Of a DNA stretch of 62,000 nucleotides, positions 1-12,179 are shown one piece after another (position 1 is the first letter of the stretch; every line of letters begins with the position of its first letter). Location of the stretch: positions 14,367 to 76,366 of the forward strand of contig MNCI01035815.1 of NCBI GenBank assembly GCA_015680685.1. The letters are read 5' to 3'. The stretch is from Gnetum montanum. Lineage: Eukaryota; Streptophyta; Gnetopsida; Gnetales; Gnetaceae. The notes under the pieces were generated by a model. The model was given only the letters and a program-made list of their open reading frames with translations, ran no database searches and had not been told where the DNA came from. The position numbers and the translations under genes were made by a program.

Positions 1-22
1 TGGGTGGCGGGGGGAGGGGTGT

Positions 23-1071
23 TGTTGGTGGGGGAATGAATAAGTTCCCCAAATTAAAATTCTTTGGGAAAAAGTACACACACCAAATTTTATATGGTTT
101 CCCAACTTGGATAGTCCATAGTAAAACGATAGTTTGCAAGCATACCTCTAGACTTTGTTTCTCTCAAATTTATTTTGAAGGGTATTAAACCTTGTACAAG
201 CTCTAAGCTCCACTCTGGAGTGATTTGATGCTATGAATCCACTCAACCCTACCAGGTTTCGACAAGCTTAGAATGTAGTTTCTAGAATCCCACAACCTTT
301 ACAACTTGACCTCTACTCTGGAGTGTTATGGTGCTATACCAAAACTCAATCCCTCAGGATCTCAACAAGCTTAACCAAGATGCCTTCCTACAAGAAGCTC
401 ATCTACCCCGTAGGGTAACAAGAGAGAATAACAATTACAAGGGATGAATGCAACTGGGTTTGTTGATCCTTGTACTAGAGGTATAGCTCACTTTACATTA
501 GATAAAAGATAGTACAATGAGGAGTAACAATTTTTATAATGATTGTCAAATGATTACACAATGATAGTACTAAAACTTGCACATTTCCAAATGAGAATGA
601 AGTCTTCTTATTGTCAATGTGTTTTCAAATTCATCCTAGAACTTGTGCAATAGCTAGCTAATGATCATAGAAGACATATTCTTCGTTATTGAGACATCTT
701 TCTACATTTGACCTCCATTTTTAGAAGAAGTCTTTGTTTAGTAAAATATGTCTTTCTATAACTAGCCTTCATTCTAGGAAGACATCTTTGTTTAGTGAAA
801 GAAATCATTATTTGATGAAAGACATTTGCTATTTTATAGAGACATCTTCCCTATGTTGCCTTTAATTCTACCAAGACATCTACTATTTCTTGGATACATC
901 TTTCTTCAACCTTTCTTTGCACTTGAATTCTTTGTTCCTTGTTCATGTTCTTAAGCTTCCACAAGCCTTCTTATTTTCATTCCACATTCTTCTCCTACAA
1001 TAATCACACAACCACACAAACACCCTTGTACTCCATTTTCCTTAATGTTTTGACATACCAAAAGGTCCACA
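23..1071 (-). repeat. 3' LTR of Copia element A1
   Basis: On the minus strand this repeat starts TGTGGACC and ends CCAACA, the short inverted ends seen in the related LTRs at 5407, 9505 and 4291. It shares with them the same order of blocks: an opening segment, a stretch rich in AGATGTCT-like motifs (about 650-900), and a duplicated block with phrases such as the complement of CACTCTGGAGTG. The LTR carries promoter and polyadenylation functions of the element. The left edge abuts a G-rich stretch at the window start, so the flank and any target-site duplication cannot be seen well. Confidence 0.8.
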
Positions 1072-2957
1072 ATTTCAAGATTGTGTAAAAACTTAAAACT
1101 TGAAGTATAATCCTCAAAGATCAAGTATCTTATCTCTAAACAAATAAGACATTAGTAGTAAATACTGCATGATTCTTTAATTTTCCAATATTCACCCACT
1201 TTTTTAAAACATCAGCAAAAGAATAAGGCATAAAATATTTTCTTATAAGGAGAGTAAATGCATAGCAATACAACTTCTTAAACATATTTGTATCACGTGA
1301 TTTGCAACCAACCATCCTAAATAAATACCTAAACTATGAAGTATATCTCAAGGAAAAATATTCAAAGGATTTTTTTATCAAAGTATACTTTTACCATGGA
1401 TACTTTACCATAAAAAGAATAATCATTTTCTTGCTCATATTGCTGTAAGGAATAATATCAATTATTTGCATCCTTTCATAAAAATATTAGTACTTCTTGC
1501 TTCAACTGATGCTTGAATATTTAATAGGTGGGCTAAGATGAATATCTTCAATACATTGAGATCTACTCTTTTTAGTTCAAAGACAACGAGCCACAACTAA
1601 TCCAAATAGGACTAACAATAAATAATTTGATGCCAAAGACCAAAGATAGAACACTTAGGAACAAGTAACCTATCTATTTGAAATAAATGTCTCATTAAAA
1701 CTTGTATCTATATACTCAAAAATAATTCTCTTACTTGTAAAACATCCATAAAAGGATATGGAAGCCATGAGAGAAACATGTATATTAAGCTTTGAAGATA
1801 AGGCAACGCAACAAACACAACCAATCACTTTTTATCCAAAACAAGATGATAATCATGCTTATAGAGAATATGTATATATTCATAAACCTCAATTCTTACC
1901 AAAGGAGATCATGAATACAAATTCAAGACTTTGTCATTCTCTTAAAAGAGAAACACATTTTGTTATCCTTTTCTTGCTCATTTTGAAATATAATATTTTG
2001 TTGTTTGAGTGTTTCTTGGTAGAAGTCTCCAAAGACTCCCCCTAAATTGGTGACCTCCAAGATGATGAAAGATAATGAGGAACAGGCTCCCCCTACACAT
2101 ATGTAGCTCTCCTTGGCCTTTTAATATTATCTTATATAAATGTTATAAATGACCAAAAAACTACAATTGAAAGTTAGCATTAGGATCAAATGTGGAGACT
2201 AAGATCTCCAAATAGTAATATGGATAGAATATTCAAAGTTTTGTCTACTTAAAATTCATGACTTATCACAACAATGGCTAAAAATCCCTAAAGGACATGA
2301 GCTTAGAAATAGATCATCATAAGAAGTTCAACCCATGTAAGATTGAAGGTAAGAAAATAATAATAAAAAAAACTCAACTAAGATTATTACAAGATAAAGG
2401 CCCAAAAAAATTATTACAAGTGCTACCCTACATATTTTCATAAATCCAATTTCATCAAGCTCAAAATTAATATAAGAGATACTCTAAACAATTAGTCCAC
2501 AAAATGTTTGATCTAGACATAACAAAAATTAGAAATAATTTTGGACTTCTTAAATCATATACTTATAAATTAACTAGCAAGCAAAGAGATGGAAACTTAC
2601 CTTGACTTACCTTGCTTAGAGAAGAGAACATTGATGGAGTCTAAGTTGAGGTTTCCTATCATGAAGTATCTCCTTAGGTTCTTTTTCATTAGATCATTTA
2701 TATGATGTTTCTATTTGTTCATGTTCTTATGAAAGAATCCTTGATCACTTATTGCATCATTTTCGATTCTCCACTTCTCATCATTTTAAACTATTGGTGC
2801 CTTCATGATTTTCTTACCAAAGCCTTTTTGACAAGACCAAGCATTAATTTCGTTTTGATTAAATAAATCATTTTCCTCATGATTAATATTATCAAACCTG
2901 GCTATGCTTGAGTTGGAACTTGCATCTTCCTATGTGACTTTCTCTAAATTTTTGGCT
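1072..2957. other. Non-coding 3' internal region of Copia element A1
   Basis: This AT-rich stretch lies between the gag remnant and the 3' LTR of A1. Pol should be here and I find no integrase, RT or RNase H motif in any frame. On the minus strand there are GGGGGAG-type purine runs near 2040-2110, like those after pol in element A2. A 95-codon open frame on the plus strand (1758-2045) shows no recognisable domain and is probably chance. A1 therefore looks like a pol-less, non-autonomous derivative. Confidence 0.55.
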
Positions 2958-2961
2958 ATTT

Positions 2962-4250
2962 TTAGGAGACTTCTCTTCTTGAACCTTTTCTATAATCTTT
3001 GTTTAAAGAGTTTAGTTGTTGAATCTCAACTTTTATGTTTGAGATCTCTTCTTTCACTTTAGTGTGAATAGCATCTAGCTTAGAAATTACAAATTTCTTT
3101 GAATTCCTAATCAAATAATGTAGAAGGAAACTTTCTTCTTTAAGTTCACTATACCTTTCATCATACTTACCACCTTGGTCAACCATATGTGAAGAATTTT
3201 CATATGTAAGTGCCATGCATATGAGATGTGAATCTTTGAAAGAACTGCATGTTTCTTCTTCACTTTACTCACCATCATCCCAACTTGTATAAAAGTTGAT
3301 CTTTTTTGACTCCTCATCATTAGATCTGTTCTTTGACTGTACCTTGCTATCACTAGGACATTTAGAGGCCATATGGCCTCTTCCTCCATAAACTGACATT
3401 CTATAGAATAGAAATCTAAGTTAGAATTCAAAATTTTTTTACCTTTTTCTTTACCTTTGAATAAATTGAATCTTTGTTGAGATGCATCCTTGTTTCTTCT
3501 TGTTAGTAATCATTGTAGCTTTCTTGAGAGAAAGGTAATCTTATCTTCTCTGCCCTCATCATGATCACTAAGCTCCTTCTCCTTGAAGGTAGTTTTTAGA
3601 GAAATAGATCTTTATTGGATGGCTCCTTTGCTTATGAGATTCATTTCATAGGTGATAAGAGCACTTTGAAGTTCTACAAATTTTAGAGTTGAGAAATCTC
3701 TAATTTCTTCCATAGCTATGACCTTTGGTTTGAACTTTAGTTGAAGAGCTCTAATCATTTTGATGATGACAACACTCTCAGGAAAATCTTTACCTATACC
3801 TATAATAGCTACAACAATATCATTTTCTTTAGAGAGGTAATCTTTTATTTTATCACCTTCTCTCATTTTGAGTTTATCATATTTGCTTTGCAAAACTAAC
3901 AATTTAGATTGTTTGACAATAGAGGTTCCTTCATAAGTAGCTTCTAAAGTTTGCCAAATTTCTTTGGCCATTTTACATCTTGCTACTCTACTAAATTCAG
4001 ATTTATTCAAAGCACAATATAAATAATTCTTTTCTTTTGAATCAAACATGAACTTGTCTTTCTTCTCTTGTGTCCATTTTTTGCAAGGCTTGATGATGTT
4101 GGTGGAGTGTAGCCTTCAAGGATTGACTCCCAAAGTTCAAACTCCATGGATTTGAAGAATCCTTGCATTCTAGATTTCTAGTAGGCAAAGTTGAATCCAT
4201 CGAACATGGGTGGCTTTGTATAAGATGTCCCTTCTATTGTTCACTCTTTG
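2962..4250 (-). pseudogene. Copia-type gag (degenerate)
   Basis: This is the capsid/nucleocapsid gene of Copia element A1, read right to left. Near 4190-4250 the N-terminal gag signature is visible (PPMFDGFNFAYW, then a stop and KSRM). The core gag domain follows at 4049-3612, with AKEIWQTLEATYEGT and KLKMREGDKIKDY. A damaged zinc knuckle (GHMASKCP, first cysteines lost) lies near 3375. A Lys/Glu-rich coiled-coil-like tail ends at 2962. The parts are in different frames with stops between, so the gene is dead. It sits just downstream of the primer site at 4272-4289. Identification as Copia gag is firm; exact ends are approximate. Confidence 0.82.
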
Positions 4251-4271
4251 AAGTTGATGATGTAGAAGAGA

Positions 4272-4289
4272 ACCTGTCTCTAATACCCC
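4272..4289 (-). other. Primer binding site of Copia element A1
   Basis: On the minus strand, right after the LTR end CCACA, the sequence GGTATTAGAGACAGG resembles the plant Copia primer site TGGTATCAGAGCC, complementary to initiator tRNA-Met. It fixes the element's orientation as minus and the LTR edge at 4291. Confidence 0.7.
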
Positions 4290-4290
4290 T

Positions 4291-4658
4291 TGTGGGTCCT
4301 TGAACTTAAAAGTAGGAGAGAGAGAGAGAGAGAGAGAGATGAATAAGTTTCTCAAATTAAGATTCTTTGGGATAAAGCACATACACTAGATTTAATGTGG
4401 TTCCCCAACTTGGGTAGTTCACATTCAAAGGGTAGTTTGCAAGCACACCTCCGAACTTTGTTGCTCTCAAATGTGGTTTGAAGGGCACCACACCCTATAC
4501 AAGCTTTAAGATCTAATTTGGAGTGATTAAATGCTATGAATCCACTCAACCCCACAAGGCTTGACAAGCTTATAATGTGGTTTCCAAGATCCCACAACCT
4601 TTACAACTTGAGCTCCACTCTAGAGTGTTGTGGCACTACATCAACACTCAATCCCTCA
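4291..4658 (-). repeat. Partial 5' LTR of Copia element A1, cut by element E1
   Basis: This matches the inner part of the LTR at 23-1071 on the same strand. An (AG)n microsatellite at about 4316-4339 has expanded near the LTR edge. Homology to the 23-1071 copy stops abruptly at 4658, where the E1 LTR begins with TGTTAGAGC. E1 therefore inserted into this LTR. The missing outer half is not found on the right side of E1, whose right end is itself truncated. Confidence 0.75.
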
Positions 4659-5406
4659 TGTTAGAGCCGAAAATATTGATTGTTGAAATGGAAAAAACTA
4701 AAACATCTGAGTGTTGGAATAGATTCAACCCTAAATCCCAAGGGCCTCCAAAAAATGGAATTCAAGGTGCCTTGGATAGTTTTGACGATCATCCCTGGAC
4801 TTATGAAGTATAAACGTGAGTGTTTTTGGAAATGAAAACATGATTGTAGATAAAATCGAAAAGGGAAAATGAAAACAAAAAAAAATAGTAAATGGAAACA
4901 AGAATGAAAATGGGAATATAAATGGCCTACTAAAAAGATAAAGGGAAATAGAATTGAAGTTATAAAAATAAATGTAGAAATGGAAATAGAAATCAAAAAT
5001 TTTATAACATGAACATCCAAATTTATAAAAAGTATGAAAGAATTGGGTTCATGAGATACAAGTTTGTGCCAAGGGCATAGGAAGTTACTTACTAACAATT
5101 GAAGTCCATTGGAGAAGGTACTAATTCATAATCCAATTTCTTCCTAGCTCCAATTTTTTGCAACTTTTCATTGGTTTCCACTAAGTTTTCAATGTGAGAA
5201 TGGGATTAGATTTACACTTTCAGTGCAATGGCAGTTACGTGAGGGTGTCTATGCCTAGCCTAGTGTCAATTTCTACTATTGAAAGTATAGTTGGGTTGCA
5301 AATAGATTTGATGGATGATGAGGTTCAGAACCACTATGAAGGTTAAAAATGCCAAATTATTGGAATTGTTGTATAGGATGCAAAATGCCCAAAGTTCAAA
5401 ACTTGA
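4659..5406 (-). repeat. E1 3' LTR, piece 1 of 3
   Basis: This is collinear with 38741-39485 in the other E1 LTR, although diverged. It starts TGTTAGAGC, which is the 3' terminus GCTCTAACA on the minus strand. It stops where Copia element A2 starts at 5407. The last five bases (CTTGA) are the mutated left copy of the A2 target-site duplication CCTAA. Confidence 0.82.
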
Positions 5407-6314
5407 TGTGGACCTTTTGGTTCTGGTATCTCACAACATTATGAAAAATGGAAAAAAAAATTTGTTTGTATGTGTGTGTAGTTGTTTTGCTTGTAGGACA
5501 AGAACTTGGATTAAGCAAAGCTATGGATAAGGAATGATACATTCATCATGCAAGAGAAAGTGAAGAAAGACATATTTGGGAAGCAATAGACATCTTGGTA
5601 GACTTGGAGAGAACTTAGAAAAAGATATCTTTAGAAACATCAAGATGTCATTCACAAGGTAGAGACATCTTGATAGATTGCAGACCAAGACTAGAAAGAT
5701 AATTTCCACTAGACAAAGATATCTTCTAGAGTAGAGACTTCAAAAAGATGTCTTTCAGGAAATAGATATGTCTTTAAAAATTTGAAGGAAAATTTATAGA
5801 TGTCTTAGGCATGAGAAAGATGTCTCCCATGATCATTATCTAATCATTGCACAAGTTTTGAGAAGGATTTTGAAACACGATAGCTATAAGAAGACTTCAT
5901 GTGCATTGGGAGATATGCAAGCCTTACTGTATTCATTGTATAATCATTGAATTCTTTGTTGATCCTTATTGTCTAATCATTTTGGCTTTGTAAAGTGTGT
6001 TGTACCTAACTGTGTAAGGATCAAAACATTGAGTTACAATTATTCCTTGTAATTCTTATTCTTCTTGTTTTGTGGGGTTGATGTGCTTAAGCTTGTTGAG
6101 ATCCTATAGGATTGAGTTGTTGGTGGTGTTGTACATTACTCTGGTGCAGAGCTCAAAGATTGTAAAGGTTGTGTAAGCCTTGAAACCACATTTCCAAGCC
6201 TAAAAGGACCTTGAAGGGCTACGTGATTGGTGCTATGGTACAACACTCTAAAGCAGGGCTTTAAGATTGTATAGGTTGTGGATCCTTCAACCATATTTTG
6301 AGAGCAACAAAGTC
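5407..6314 (+). repeat. Truncated 5' LTR of Copia element A2
   Basis: It is collinear with 9505 to about 10451 and carries the AGATGTCT motif cluster (about 5560-5830) and the duplicated block of about 105 bp (about 6080-6310). Homology ends after AGCAACAAAGTC and the sequence jumps straight into the gag zinc knuckle, so about 140 bp of LTR, the primer site and most of gag are deleted. Confidence 0.85.
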
Positions 6315-9257
6315 TTCTAGGAAAAATTACTTGAAATGTTTCTTTTGTGGTAAATATGGTCATGTTTAAGCCTATTATTATCTTAGGATGCATCACCACT
6401 CTTAGTCTTTTCAAAACTAGCCTAGAAAGAAAACCATGCACCCATAATAAGTATTGGTACCATAGGAGGCAAAGGTAAGGTACTACCCACTATGAACAAA
6501 TTTTTTTTTGTTGATGGGCTAAAACATAATCTTCTTAGTGTGATTCAACTTTGTGACTCAAATTTTAATGTTACCTTTTCAAAAGATAGTTGTAAAATAC
6601 AAAATGTATCTACTAGGAATGTTGTGCTAGAAGGATCAAGGAAAGGGAATGTGTACACTACTATTTTTTGAAATTAAGCTAACCTTGAATCCACATTTTT
6701 AGTAAGCTATGTTGATGATACTCATCTTTGGCATAGGAGATTGGGCCACATAAACAAGGAAATTTTCTAGACCTTGGTATCTAAAATTGAATTTCTACTT
6801 CTTGTCCCTTAGATCTACTTCATATGGATGTGGTTGGTTTAATCCAAACTCTCATCTAAGGAAAGAAAAGATATTTTTTGACCCTTGTTGATGATTATTC
6901 TTGCTTTACTTGGGTTACCTTTTTGTATCACAAAGATGAAGTATTTGATCATTTTTCGAGAATTAGTAATCAGATCCAAAAAGAAAAAGGATATGGTATT
7001 AAAGTTATCAAAAATGATAATGGAGGTGAGTTCAAAAATGCAAAATTCGAATAGTTTTGTCAACTCAATGACATTCTACATCAACTCTCTACTGTAAGAA
7101 CTCCTCAATAAAATGATGTATCTGAAAGGAAAAACAAGATCTTGAATGAGATGGGGAGGAAAATATTACATGATCAAAGCCTTCCTCATCACTTTTGGGT
7201 TGAAGTAATCAACACTACCTTTTAAGTATCCAATAGAGTTCTGGTAAGAAGATTTACTTCTAAAACTCCTTATGAATTATGGACTAGCAGAAAGCCTTCA
7301 GTATCTTATTTTCATGTTTTTGGTTCAAAATGCTATATTCTAAATGATAAAGATAACTTGAGGAAGTTTGATGCAAAAACTAGTGATGGAATTTTCTTGG
7401 GATATTCTCTAGTTACTAGAGCTTACAAAGTATTTAACAAAAGAACAAATATAGTGGAGGAAACCATAAATGTCAAAATAGATGATTATGATCTTACTAG
7501 TATTGAACTTGATGATGAAGGCATTCCCATCCAAAAACTATCTAGCCCAACTTTAGTGCAAGATGACAAAAATTCAGAACCCAGTAGTGATCATGAAGAG
7601 GAAGAAAATGATGATGATCAAGAGACATCTCCCACTCCAAAATTGCCCAGACTTTGCAAAACACATTCTTTCAATGATGTTCTTGGGGATGTTCAAGATG
7701 GTTTTTGCACTAGAAGCCAATTCAAAGAAATGTGTGCCTTCTCTACTTATCTCTCTCAGCTTGAACTTCAATTTGCTAGAAATGATGTATGGAAATGAAC
7801 TTCTAGGCCCTATGATAAACTTGTAATTGAAAAAAAAATGGATCTTTAGGAACAAGACTCATGATAATGGAAACATCATTAAAAAAAAGCTAGATTGGTT
7901 GAAAAAGGATACAAACAACTAGAATATATCTATTTTGATGAAAATTTGACTCCAGTTGCTAGGCTTGAATCTATTAAACTTCTTCTTGCCTATGCTAGTA
8001 CTAACAACATCAAGCTCTATTAAATGGATGTTAAAAGCACCTTCTTAAATGGTACAATTTAAGAAGAAGTATACGTTGAACAACTTGAGGGATTTGTTGA
8101 TTAAACCAAGATTGATCATGTCTAGAAACTCAAGAAAGCTCTCTATAGTCTTAAACAAGCTCCAAGAGCTTGGTACAAAAGGCTTTCTTAACATCTCATA
8201 TCAAATGGATTCAAAAGGGGTAGAGCTAATGTTAAATTATTTCTTAAAAGAGAAGGTAAAGATCTTTTAATTTTTCAAATCTATGTTGATGATATTATTT
8301 TTGGTGCAACTAATGAAATTATCTAAAAGAAGTTTTATGATCTTATGTAGTCCGAATTTGAAATGAGCATGATGGGAGAACTCAAGAACTTTCTTGGGTN
8401 CGAAATGAGCATGATGGGAGAACTCAAGAACTTTCTTGGGTTGCAAATCTATTAAACGCCTGATGAAACCTTTTTATGTCAAACCAAGTATGTAAAAGAT
8501 TATCTACTAAAATACAACTTGGCTAATGTTAAAGTTAAAAGTACTCTAATGGCTACAAATTTTAAACTTTATAAAGATGATCAAGGTAAGCAAGTTGATT
8601 TGTAGATTTATAGAGGTATGATTGGTAGTCTTCTTAATCTAATTGCTAGTCAACTAGATATAGCCTTAAGTTTAGGATTTTATGCTAGATATCAATTAGC
8701 TCCAAAAGATTCTCACTACTAGGTTGTTAAACAAATCCTTCACTACTTAAAAGGTACTACTAACTGGTGCCTTTGGTATTCAAAGGATTCCTCCATCGAT
8801 CTTGCTAGTTATTGTGATGTAGATTGGGTAGGATGTTCTCATGATTGTTGTAGCATAAGTGGTAATTATTTCTTCTTAGGAAGAAGTCTCATTTCTTGGA
8901 CAAATAAGAAGAAAACCTCTACATCTCTTTCAACCATGGAAGGTGAATACATCTTTGCCAGTAGTTATTGTGCTCAAATACTTTGGATGAAGGAAACTCT
9001 CAAAGATTTAGGTAGGCATGAAAAATTAAATCCTATTTTATTGTGATAATAAGAGCACCATAAATATGACCAAGAATCCAATTCAACATTCTCATACCAA
9101 ACATATTGAGATTCACCATCATTTCATACGAGAGCATACATAGCATGATCATGTCAAACTAGAGTTCGTTGGAATTGAGAGTTAACTTGTTGATGCCTTT
9201 ACAAAACCTTTGGATGAACATTGATTGGCATCTCTATGCAAGGATATGGGGATATGA
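6315..9257 (+). pseudogene. Copia gag-pol remnant (zinc knuckle, pre-integrase, integrase, RT, RNase H)
   Basis: Domains run in Copia order. The gag zinc knuckle begins CFFCGKYGH (about 6333). The gag-pre-integrase segment has LKHNLLSVIQLC and HLWHRRLGH. Integrase (about 6820-7330) has VDDYS, NDNGGEF and ERKNKIL around the catalytic D, D and E. An acidic linker follows the open stretch 7358-7798. RT has LVEKGYKQ, a degenerate QMDVKSTFLNG region, LKQAPRAWYK and an intact YVDDIIFGA (about 8281-8307). RNase H has DVDWVG and STMEGEY, and the end reads FTKPLDE then CKDMGI and a stop. Many stops replace Gln (TAA or TAG), and one segment is duplicated across an N at 8400. Dead copy; family assignment is certain. 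Confidence 0.93.
8360..8441. other. Single-N join with a 40-bp duplicated flank
   Basis: The 40 bases at 8360-8399 recur exactly at 8402-8441, separated by an N at 8400 and one C. Both copies encode the same RT stretch (EMSMMGELKNFLG), so the duplication breaks an otherwise collinear Copia RT. This looks like two contigs with an unrecognised overlap joined by one N, not biology. Confidence 0.9.
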
Positions 9258-9504
9258 CCTTGTCCTATCATGTGAATATTTTCATTCTTTCTATTCTTAC
9301 TCCAAATAAAACAAAATAAAACAAAAATAAAAAATCCAAAATGCTAAAAACATTTTCTTTTCTCTATGCATCTATTTAGGGGGAGCTTTGCTTACCTTTT
9401 TGGTAATGTCCAAAAAAAAGGGAGAAGTAGATAAAATGTGTTATTATTGGGATAAGACTAACCCATTTTTCTTAAGTTTTAGACATTACAAAAAAATGGG
9501 AGAT

Positions 9505-10594
9505 TATGGACCTTTTGGTTTTTGTATGTTACAACATTAAGAAAAATGAAAAATAAGTTTTGTTTGAATGTGTGTAGTTGTTGTGCTTGCAGGATAAGAA
9601 CTTGGATTGAGAAAAGCTATGGACAAGGAACGATGCATTCATCATGCAAGAGAAAGTGAAGAAAGATGTCTCTAGGAAGTAGTAGATGTCTTGGCAGATT
9701 TGGAGAGAACTTAAACAAAGACGTCTTCAGAAATAGCAAGATGTCTTTCTTAGACAAAGATGCCTTTAACAAGGCAAAGATGTATTTATAGATTGCAAAC
9801 CAAGTCTAGAAAGACATCTTCCACAAGATAAAGACTTCTTCTAGAGTAGAGAATTTAAAAAAACATCTTTCAAGAAATAAAGATATCTGCCTAGATTTGA
9901 AGGCAAATTTAAAGAGATGTCTCAGGCATGAGAAAGACATCTTTCACGACTATTAGTGACCATTAGCTAGCCATTGCATAAGTTGCAAGAAGTATTTAGA
10001 AACATGATAGCTATACAAATACTTCATGTGCATTTGGAAATGTGAAAGCCTTTTTACATTCATTATATAATCATTTGTAATCATTGAATTCTCTATTACT
10101 TCTCATTGCCTAATCATTTTGGCTTTGTAAAGTGTGTTGTACCTAACTGTGCAAGGATCAACAAATTGAATTGCAATTATTCCTTATAATTCTTATTCTT
10201 GTTGCCCTACGGGGTTTATGTGCTTCAGCTTGTCAGGATCCTACGAGATTAAGTTGTTGGTGCTATGATACAACATGCCAATGTGGAGCTCAAAGATTGT
10301 AAAGGTTGAGAAAGCCTTGAAACCACATTTTGAAGCCTAATAGGATCTTGTGGGGTTGAGTGATTAGTGATATAGTACAACACTCTGGATTGGGGCTTGA
10401 AGACTATATAGGATGTGGATCCTTCAACCACATTTTGAGAGTAACAAAGTCTGGAGGTGTGCTTGCAATCTACCCTCCGAGTGTGGGCTACCCAAGTTGG
10501 GGAACCATGTTAAAATTGGCCTATGTGCTTTGTGTTAGAAAGTTTCAAATTAGGGAACTTATTCATCCTATGCTTCTAGGTTCAATGATCCACA
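9505..10594 (+). repeat. Complete 3' LTR of Copia element A2
   Basis: It starts TATGGACC (TGTGGACC mutated) directly after the purine tract and ends GATCCACA. It has the same block order as the LTRs at 5407, 23-1071 (minus) and 40917. The AGATGTCT cluster lies at about 9660-9950 and the duplicated block at about 10220-10440. Confidence 0.88.
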
Positions 10595-11073
10595 CCTAAA
10601 AATGGTGTTAACATTGGGTACTTATAGGTTTAGGGTTATCATTTTTGGATCTACCGTTGATTATCATTGATTATTGAAAAATTGGCATTGATTGTGGGTT
10701 GCAATGATCATCTACTACTAGCATAGTTAGTCATCTACTATCAGCATAGTTTCTATTTGTGGTGAGTCTAGAATGGACTACACTCACAAAACCCATTCAT
10801 TTACTTTAAATAGTAAATGAACTTTGTGACTATGTTGGCCTTGGTAGACTATATTGAAGGTGTTGAAAAATGAAGGGAGTGTTGGAAACTATAGAAATAG
10901 TTGAATCCTTGGAAAGTGCCATGCTTGGTGGAGAATGCTATCTACTTTGGCTATTGTTGACTTGGAATGACTATGCTAGCTGTTGTTGGAAAAGTGGAAA
11001 TTTAAAAAATCTCAACATTACACCTCTATTGGGTCTTGGTAATGATTATGTTGGCTATAACTACTATGAGTAT
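10595..11073 (-). repeat. E1 3' LTR, piece 2 of 3
   Basis: It is collinear with 39485-39962 of the other E1 LTR. It lies between A2 (right target-site copy CCTAA at 10595-10599) and element B (left target-site copy AGTAT at 11069-11073). A 68-codon open frame at 10870-11076 is chance within the LTR. Confidence 0.85.
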
Positions 11074-11965
11074 TGATGAGCAACGAGGTATCCCCTATGC
11101 CCAACCATACAAATCACAAGTGTTCACGCACAATCTAGTCAAATTCCATGGATGGGGCTAGTTGTGGCATCTAGATCACTATGCTTTGATCACAATTCAT
11201 TGTCTTCCCACTTGGACTAGTGGTAGCTTTGTCATGTATGGTTTAGTCCAAAGTGAGGCATATGATGTTATCTAATTCTATGCTGCTCCTAATAACGATA
11301 AAGAGATAAATTAGCTAAGTTAATGAACAATGGAAAAATAAGATCTAAACTAGCTTATGTGTGATGCGTATCCATCCCCAATCGTCCGTACATGCCTTGG
11401 ACTTCATATAACTACAACTGGGATTTCCAAGCATACATCATTGGGTGTGCCAAATGATACACTGCTGGATTACGAAGTACTTACACTTAAACACTTGTGA
11501 TTAAGTTGTACTCATTCTAATTAATGATAGGAATAGTAAATAGCAATAAATGAAAACATTAACTAAATAAAATAGTAAATAATTAAACAATTAAATAATT
11601 AAAGTAATAATAAATCTAAGTGAATGCAACAATGATGGAAGTAATCTCAATCTTTATTTCTAGTCATGTAATGTGTCCAAGTATGTCACACTCAAACAAA
11701 GGTGTTGTATGATTACAAACATCACATTGTGGGCATGCATTGGGAATAATAGAACCTGAATGTAGAAATCTAAGAAATACTATCAAAAGCTAAGAAGTAA
11801 AACTATCTCCCAACCATGCACCCAAGTGTTGTATTTATAGGCTAACATGGAAGAGACGATATCAGATATCCAACATCATTTCTTGGGACCTAATATTACA
11901 TATCTAATATTGGAGCCTTGATATCAAGTATTTGACATTAGGGCTAACACAATGATGACTCATCA
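11074..11965 (-). repeat. 3' LTR of element B
   Basis: It pairs with 19106-19993. It starts TGATGAG and ends CTCATCA on the plus strand. A TATA box lies at 11829-11841 (minus strand CCTATAAATACA), leaving a very short U3 of about 125 bp. By eye roughly one base in ten differs from the partner LTR over the first 120 bases, so the insertion is not recent. Confidence 0.92.
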
Positions 11966-11977
11966 TACCCCCACAAC
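11966..11977 (-). other. Polypurine tract of element B
   Basis: On the minus strand GTTGTGGGGGTA sits immediately before the LTR start TGATGAG, as a plus-strand primer should. A similar arrangement occurs at about 42949 in fragment C. Confidence 0.75.
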
Positions 11978-12179
11978 TGAATGAAAACTCATCCTTGAGT
12001 TAAACAAAATGAGGAACAAGTTCTTACAAAAATTGGTGGAAAGGTATGGAATTATTAACTAACTCAAACAAACAAAAAAATTGACTCTTACATGTCACAT
12101 TGGTGTTTTACAAAAATTTGAATGTAATATTACAAGACAAAAAATCGGGGAAGCTCATGTAGTTCCTAGAGGTGGTGGC

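Larger units (their letters stand above)
5407..10594 (+). mobile_element. A2: Copia LTR retrotransposon nested in the E1 LTR
   Basis: It has a truncated 5' LTR (5407-6314), a broken gag-pol (6315-9257), a 3' non-coding region with a purine tract (about 9488-9503, AAAAAAATGGGAGA) and a complete 3' LTR (9505-10594). LTR ends are TGTGGACC-like and TCCACA. The E1 LTR is interrupted exactly here: the other copy reads TTCAAAACCTAAAAATG, while here it is split into TTCAAAA-CTTGA and CCTAA-AAATG, a 5-bp duplication with two transitions. Internal deletion removed the end of the 5' LTR, the primer site and most of gag. Confidence 0.88.

Noticed and set aside
1758-2045. Possible small host gene of 95 codons
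   Set aside because: No recognisable domain, no clear promoter context, and it lies within the non-coding part of Copia A1.
4316-4339. Element boundary at the (AG)n microsatellite
   Set aside because: Related LTRs continue past this position to CCACA and the primer site at 4291, so the microsatellite is inside the LTR.
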